From NCBI GenBank assembly GCA_948514155.1, contig CAOQYA010000005.1, forward strand, positions 1-60,366: a stretch of 60,366 nt of DNA. The letters are read 5' to 3'. This DNA is from an uncultured Eubacteriales bacterium (GTDB taxonomy: Bacteria; Bacillota; Clostridia; Christensenellales; UBA1242). Below the pieces are notes generated by a model. It ran no database searches and was not told the origin of the DNA. It saw only the letters and a program-made list of their open reading frames with translations. Both the position numbers and the translations under genes were made by a program. This document shows, one piece after another, positions 58,163 to 60,366 of this stretch; within the stretch, counting starts at the first letter, position 1; every line of letters starts with the position of its first letter.

Positions 58163-58840
58163 TTATATATCGAGATTAAAATTTTCTTTTCTTTGAATTG
58201 TTAATGATACAAATTCTGGGTTTTTTAATGTGTTTGGGCCAAGGAAAATATCGGCCGCATCAAGTTTGGCATTGACATATTTGTTGCTTACATTAACAAA
58301 CCTATATTTAAAGCCAACTTTCTGTCCAATTTCAATTTTATCAAATCTATCTAGTTGATGTGTTGTGAAGACTTCAAGCCTCGGCATTGTGTAGATTTGG
58401 TCTACTTTCAAAATAATATTTTTACTTGAACTTCCACCTTGCAAAGTTCTTTCAATCTTTTTTATTGCTTCTCCATATATTGCGCCAATATTGTTAAAAT
58501 CAAATTCATTTTCTTTTATGCGAATGTCTTCGAGTTTTATGTATTGTTCAAAGGTGTATTGTGGCACACCTTCCTCGGAGAGTATAGATTTTGTTCGGCA
58601 AGCCACCGAGCCGCAAACGACGACTTGTTCATTAACTAAACTTATTATTGGCTTAGTTAGATCTGTGTTATCATATGCGACAGGGACAATGGTGGGTTTG
58701 TTGTATTTGTTTACGGTTTCAATCAGAAAAAAGTAATGTGTTTTGTTTGCTGAAGTGGTGAAATACTTTTCGGGCTTGCAAAGCAATTTGCCGACTACTC
58801 TTATTCTATTGTTAAAATATTTAAATTTATGATGATACAT
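58163..58840 (-). CDS. SSB-like protein with two predicted OB folds (first of a pair)
   Basis: A 225-residue paralogue of the next gene. It opens YFNNRIRVVGKLLCKPEKYF and has VNEQVVVCGSVACRTKS in the first OB fold. The second spans NIGAIYGEAIKKIERTLQGG to QKVGFKYRFVNVSNKYV. ATG 58840 has TTGGAG upstream. A consensus promoter drives the pair, with 10 bases between the genes. The two differ a lot in sequence, so the duplication is old. No replication or phage genes are nearby. Confidence 0.65.
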   Translation of the reverse strand: MYHHKFKYFNNRIRVVGKLLCKPEKYFTTSANKTHYFFLIETVNKYNKPTIVPVAYDNTDLTKPIISLVNEQVVVCGSVACRTKSILSEEGVPQYTFEQYIKLEDIRIKENEFDFNNIGAIYGEAIKKIERTLQGGSSSKNIILKVDQIYTMPRLEVFTTHQLDRFDKIEIGQKVGFKYRFVNVSNKYVNAKLDAADIFLGPNTLKNPEFVSLTIQRKENFNLDI

Positions 58841-58858
58841 TTTATTTCTCCAAAACAA

Positions 58859-58887
58859 ATTTTATCATGGAAAGGAGTTAAAGTCAA
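58859..58887 (-). promoter_or_regulatory. promoter of the OB-fold pair
   Basis: Minus strand: TTGACT (58887-58882), 17 bp, TAAAAT (58864-58859). Confidence 0.8.
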
Positions 58888-58932
58888 TATCAAATTTGCA
58901 CACTTTTGCATGTGAGCACATATAAAAAGAGC

Positions 58933-59037
58933 ATGGGAAAAGAAGAAAAAGAATTTAAGATTATTTGCATCAAAGCGCCTAAGTGGATGAGGCCGCTTTT
59001 AAAGCCTTTTGTAAAAAAGGAAAGCGAAGAAAATTAG
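58933..59037 (+). CDS. spoVM: SpoVM-like small sporulation protein (34 aa)
   Basis: A 34-residue peptide whose core FKIICIKAPKWMRPLLKPFV aligns with SpoVM of B. subtilis (26 residues, core FYTIKLPKFLGG). The proline that matters for SpoVM function has a counterpart in APKW. SpoVM is an amphipathic helix that senses the curved forespore membrane and anchors SpoIVA. Position is strong support: it directly precedes rpmB and yloU-yloV, the same order as in Bacillus. Unusual features are a charged extension of seven residues (MGKEEKE) and extra prolines in the helix. The Shine-Dalgarno is weak (AAAGAG). Confidence 0.72.
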   Translation: MGKEEKEFKIICIKAPKWMRPLLKPFVKKESEEN

Positions 59038-59061
59038 ATTGGGCTGCTGAGAAAAAAGTGT

Positions 59062-59170
59062 GGGCAAGACGCGCCCCTTTCTGCCGTCGGCAGAAAGGGG
59101 CAGGGCCCTCGCGCTGCGCGCGAGGGCCCGTTGTCCCGCTCCCAGCGGGGGCGGGACAAGCGTCTTGTCC
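59062..59170. repeat. GC-rich three-leaf cloverleaf of perfect hairpins
   Basis: An outer 11-bp stem (59062-59072 with 59160-59170, one G-T pair) encloses three hairpins in series. 59073-59085 pairs with 59089-59101 (13 bp, loop GTC). 59103-59114 pairs with 59118-59129 (12 bp, loop TGC). 59131-59143 pairs with 59147-59159 (13 bp with one G-T, loop AGC). Nearly every base is paired. Base composition is far above the surrounding AT-rich DNA. No frame in it looks coding. It sits between spoVM and the convergent rpmB. Confidence 0.85.
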
Positions 59171-59185
59171 ACAGATTTAGAACAA

Positions 59186-59209
59186 CAAAAAAACTCCTCA
59201 AAAGAGGAG
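59186..59209 (-). terminator. terminator of rpmB
   Basis: Minus strand: CTCCTC-TTTT-GAGGAG followed by T7, about 30 bases after the rpmB stop. Confidence 0.85.
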
Positions 59210-59240
59210 CCGATTTTTAGTGTATAAAAAATGAATGGAC

Positions 59241-59426
59241 TCACTTTGCTTTTCTAGCGGTCTTGATGCACTTTGTGCAAGCCTTAACTTTTGTTGGTTT
59301 TCCGTCAACAACAACAGTTGTCTCTTGTAAGTTAAGTTCAAAAGTTCTATTTGATTTGTTTTCTGCGTGGCTGACTTTATTTCCTGACATTTTTCCGCGT
59401 CCGCAGATATCACACACTCTAGACAT
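59241..59426 (-). CDS. rpmB: 50S ribosomal protein L28
   Basis: A 61-residue L28 of the zinc-binding (C+) type: CDICGRGKMSGNKVSHAENK at the start and CTKCIKTARKA at the end supply the two CxxC pairs. AGGAGGTGAAAC precedes the ATG. It has its own promoter and terminator and is divergent from yloU, as in Bacillus. Confidence 0.96.
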   Translation of the reverse strand: MSRVCDICGRGKMSGNKVSHAENKSNRTFELNLQETTVVVDGKPTKVKACTKCIKTARKAK

Positions 59427-59458
59427 GTTTCACCTCCTGTGAATTCTTAGCAAGACAC

Positions 59459-59487
59459 ATTATATCATATGCTAAGCCCAAAATCAA
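59459..59487 (-). promoter_or_regulatory. promoter of rpmB
   Basis: Minus strand: TTGATT (59487-59482), 17 bp, TATAAT (59464-59459). Confidence 0.82.
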
Positions 59488-59612
59488 CCGATTTGAACAA
59501 AATATTTAAATTTTACTAATAAAAAGATGGCGACTTTTTCTTCTATCTTAGTTTAATCTGTAATTTTTCTGCAAAAAATTTAATAAAGATTTAGTAGATG
59601 CCTCTTTTTTGC

Positions 59613-59641
59613 TTGAAAAATTTTTTTCTTTATTGTAGAAT
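59613..59641 (+). promoter_or_regulatory. promoter of yloU-fakA
   Basis: TTGAAA (59613-59618), 17 bp, TAGAAT (59636-59641). The stretch 59488-59612 is AT-rich and shows nothing else. Confidence 0.7.
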
Positions 59642-59668
59642 ATAATTGTCTTATAAGGAGAAACTGTT

Positions 59669-60019
59669 TTGACCGTTGACACGAACAATTATTATGGCAA
59701 CATTTCCATTAGCGACGACGCAATAAGAGTGGTCGCTGGCTTTGCCGTTCTCGATTGCTACGGTGTCGTTGACCTTGTTTCTAAAACCTTCAAAGACAGT
59801 GCGAAGGAACTTTTTAACAAAGAGTCCTATTCTAAGGGCATCAAGGTTAGAAATATTGACAATCGCATTTTTATCGATGTTTACTGTATTATGAAATACG
59901 GTGTTTCTATTAGCGCCGTTTCTGAGTCGCTGAAAAAGTCTGTTAAATACAGCGTTGAAAATTTCACAGGAATGATTGTCGACTCTGTCAACGTTCATGT
60001 TGTCGGAGTTCGTGTTTAG
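59669..60019 (+). CDS. Asp23/Gls24 family protein YloU
   Basis: A 116-residue Asp23/DUF322 protein: GNISISDDAIRVVAGFAVLD, then GIKVRNIDNRIFIDVYCIMKYGVSI, then VDSVNVHVVGV. The family is linked to envelope stress and to the FakA operon; a precise role is not known. It starts at TTG 59669 with AAGGAG 8 bases upstream. It is followed after 8 bases by the fakA-like gene. Confidence 0.92.
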   Translation: MTVDTNNYYGNISISDDAIRVVAGFAVLDCYGVVDLVSKTFKDSAKELFNKESYSKGIKVRNIDNRIFIDVYCIMKYGVSISAVSESLKKSVKYSVENFTGMIVDSVNVHVVGVRV

Positions 60020-60027
60020 GAGAGAAA

Positions 60028-60366
60028 ATGATTAAGGCTATCAATGGCGTCGCCTTCCGCAAAATGATTGTGGCAGGTGCCGGCCTTTTGGAACAAAATA
60101 AAAAGTATGTTGACTCGCTCAATGTGTTCCCGGTTCCGGATGGGGATACAGGAACGAATATGTTTTTGACAATGAAATCTGTTGTGACCGAAGTTGGCAA
60201 GTGCATCGGCGCAGGCGTGGACGAGCTTAGCGCAGCCTTTGCCAAGGGCGCACTTAAGGGCGCGCGCGGAAATAGCGGAGTTATCACTTCGCAGATTTTT
60301 AAGGGCTTTTGCTCGGTGACCTCAAAATACAGCGAAATCACCACCAAGACCTTTGCTAAGGCTATG
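60028..60366 (+). CDS. DAK-domain protein, FakA/YloV type (5' part, runs off the window)
   Basis: The first 113 codons of a fatty acid kinase A-like protein. The N-terminal DAK2/DhaL nucleotide-binding domain is clear: SLNVFPVPDGDTGTNMFLTM supplies the metal-binding aspartates, and GALKGARGNSGVITSQIFKGF the second motif. FakA phosphorylates fatty acids presented by FakB (DegV) proteins to feed phospholipid synthesis, where PlsY is one user of the acyl-phosphate branch. AGGAGAG precedes ATG 60028. The gene is cut by the end of the window. Confidence 0.93.
   Translation, partial: MIKAINGVAFRKMIVAGAGLLEQNKKYVDSLNVFPVPDGDTGTNMFLTMKSVVTEVGKCIGAGVDELSAAFAKGALKGARGNSGVITSQIFKGFCSVTSKYSEITTKTFAKAM

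Noticed and set aside
59038..59180. Open frames crossing the GC-rich cloverleaf
   Set aside because: The peptides are Arg/Pro/Gly-rich artefacts of GC-rich inverted repeats on both strands.

Overview
The window reads as chromosome from an endospore-forming, diderm-free Firmicute of the class Clostridia, probably an uncultured gut-type lineage with a trimmed genome. The reasons are: a full set of sporulation genes (spoIIGA, sigE, sigG, spoIIR, sleB, ypeB, spoIVA, spoVM, spoVG, a SPOCS-LysM protein); a meso-DAP type MurE; Gram-positive cell division genes; strong Shine-Dalgarno sequences; many TTG/GTG starts; and intrinsic terminators with long T runs. Base composition is moderately AT-rich. 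I cannot fix genus or family from the sequence alone. No prophage, insertion sequence, CRISPR array or rRNA gene is visible.

Layout. 1-6.4 kb: murB, a PHP phosphoesterase, whiA and dnaE. 6.5-8.8 kb: five tRNAs on the + strand (Gly, Arg, His, Gln, Lys), interrupted by a hairpin-dense island, then an AT-rich MATE-like gene and a tRNA-Gln on the other strand with duplicated fragments of itself. 8.8-13 kb: an M16 peptidase and pyruvate phosphate dikinase. 13.3-19.8 kb: the housekeeping run rpoZ-priA-def-fmt-rlmN-rsgA-rpe. 19.8-29 kb: an MFS transporter, veg, a SPOCS-LysM protein, spoIIR-sleB-ypeB and a 1029-residue membrane-anchored beta-helix-like protein. 29-31.3 kb (minus strand): a leucine-rich-repeat protein with a small partner, then spoVG. 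31.4-45.8 kb: cell wall and division genes (alpha/beta hydrolase-murF-ddl, then murE-mraY-murD-ftsW, murA-ftsQ, ftsA, ftsZ). Within the window murG, murC, rsmH, ftsL and the division PBP are absent, and an unrelated reverse-strand gene sits between ftsW and murA. 46-47.3 kb: a DUF4116 tandem-repeat gene. 47.4-50.3 kb: spoIIGA-sigE-sigG-ylmC/ymxH. 50.3-55.9 kb: nrdR, feoAB, a small unknown gene, der and plsY. 56-60.4 kb: spoIVA, two OB-fold paralogues, spoVM, rpmB, yloU and the start of a fakA/yloV gene.

How it works together. The wall genes make and flip UDP-MurNAc-pentapeptide precursors and build the divisome. The sporulation genes form a connected chain: SpoIIR (forespore) signals SpoIIGA, which processes pro-sigma-E; sigma-E drives spoIVA and spoVM; SpoVM anchors SpoIVA on the forespore; sigma-G follows, and SleB/YpeB later open the cortex.

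The most interesting signals are mostly in regulatory DNA and between genes: (1) a tetranucleotide AAGC repeat filling a 21-bp -35/-10 spacer upstream of the DUF4116 gene, where loss of one unit would restore 17 bp, a textbook design for promoter phase variation; (2) a very GC-rich three-leaf cloverleaf of triloop hairpins between spoVM and rpmB, with looser hairpin islands near the tRNA genes; (3) promoters whose predicted +1 falls exactly on the A of the start codon (leaderless mRNAs) for the MFS gene, der and possibly the gene inside the division cluster; (4) a spoIIG promoter with the unusual 22-bp spacer; (5) FtsA without its membrane-targeting tail and MurF with a membrane domain in place of its usual N-terminal domain.
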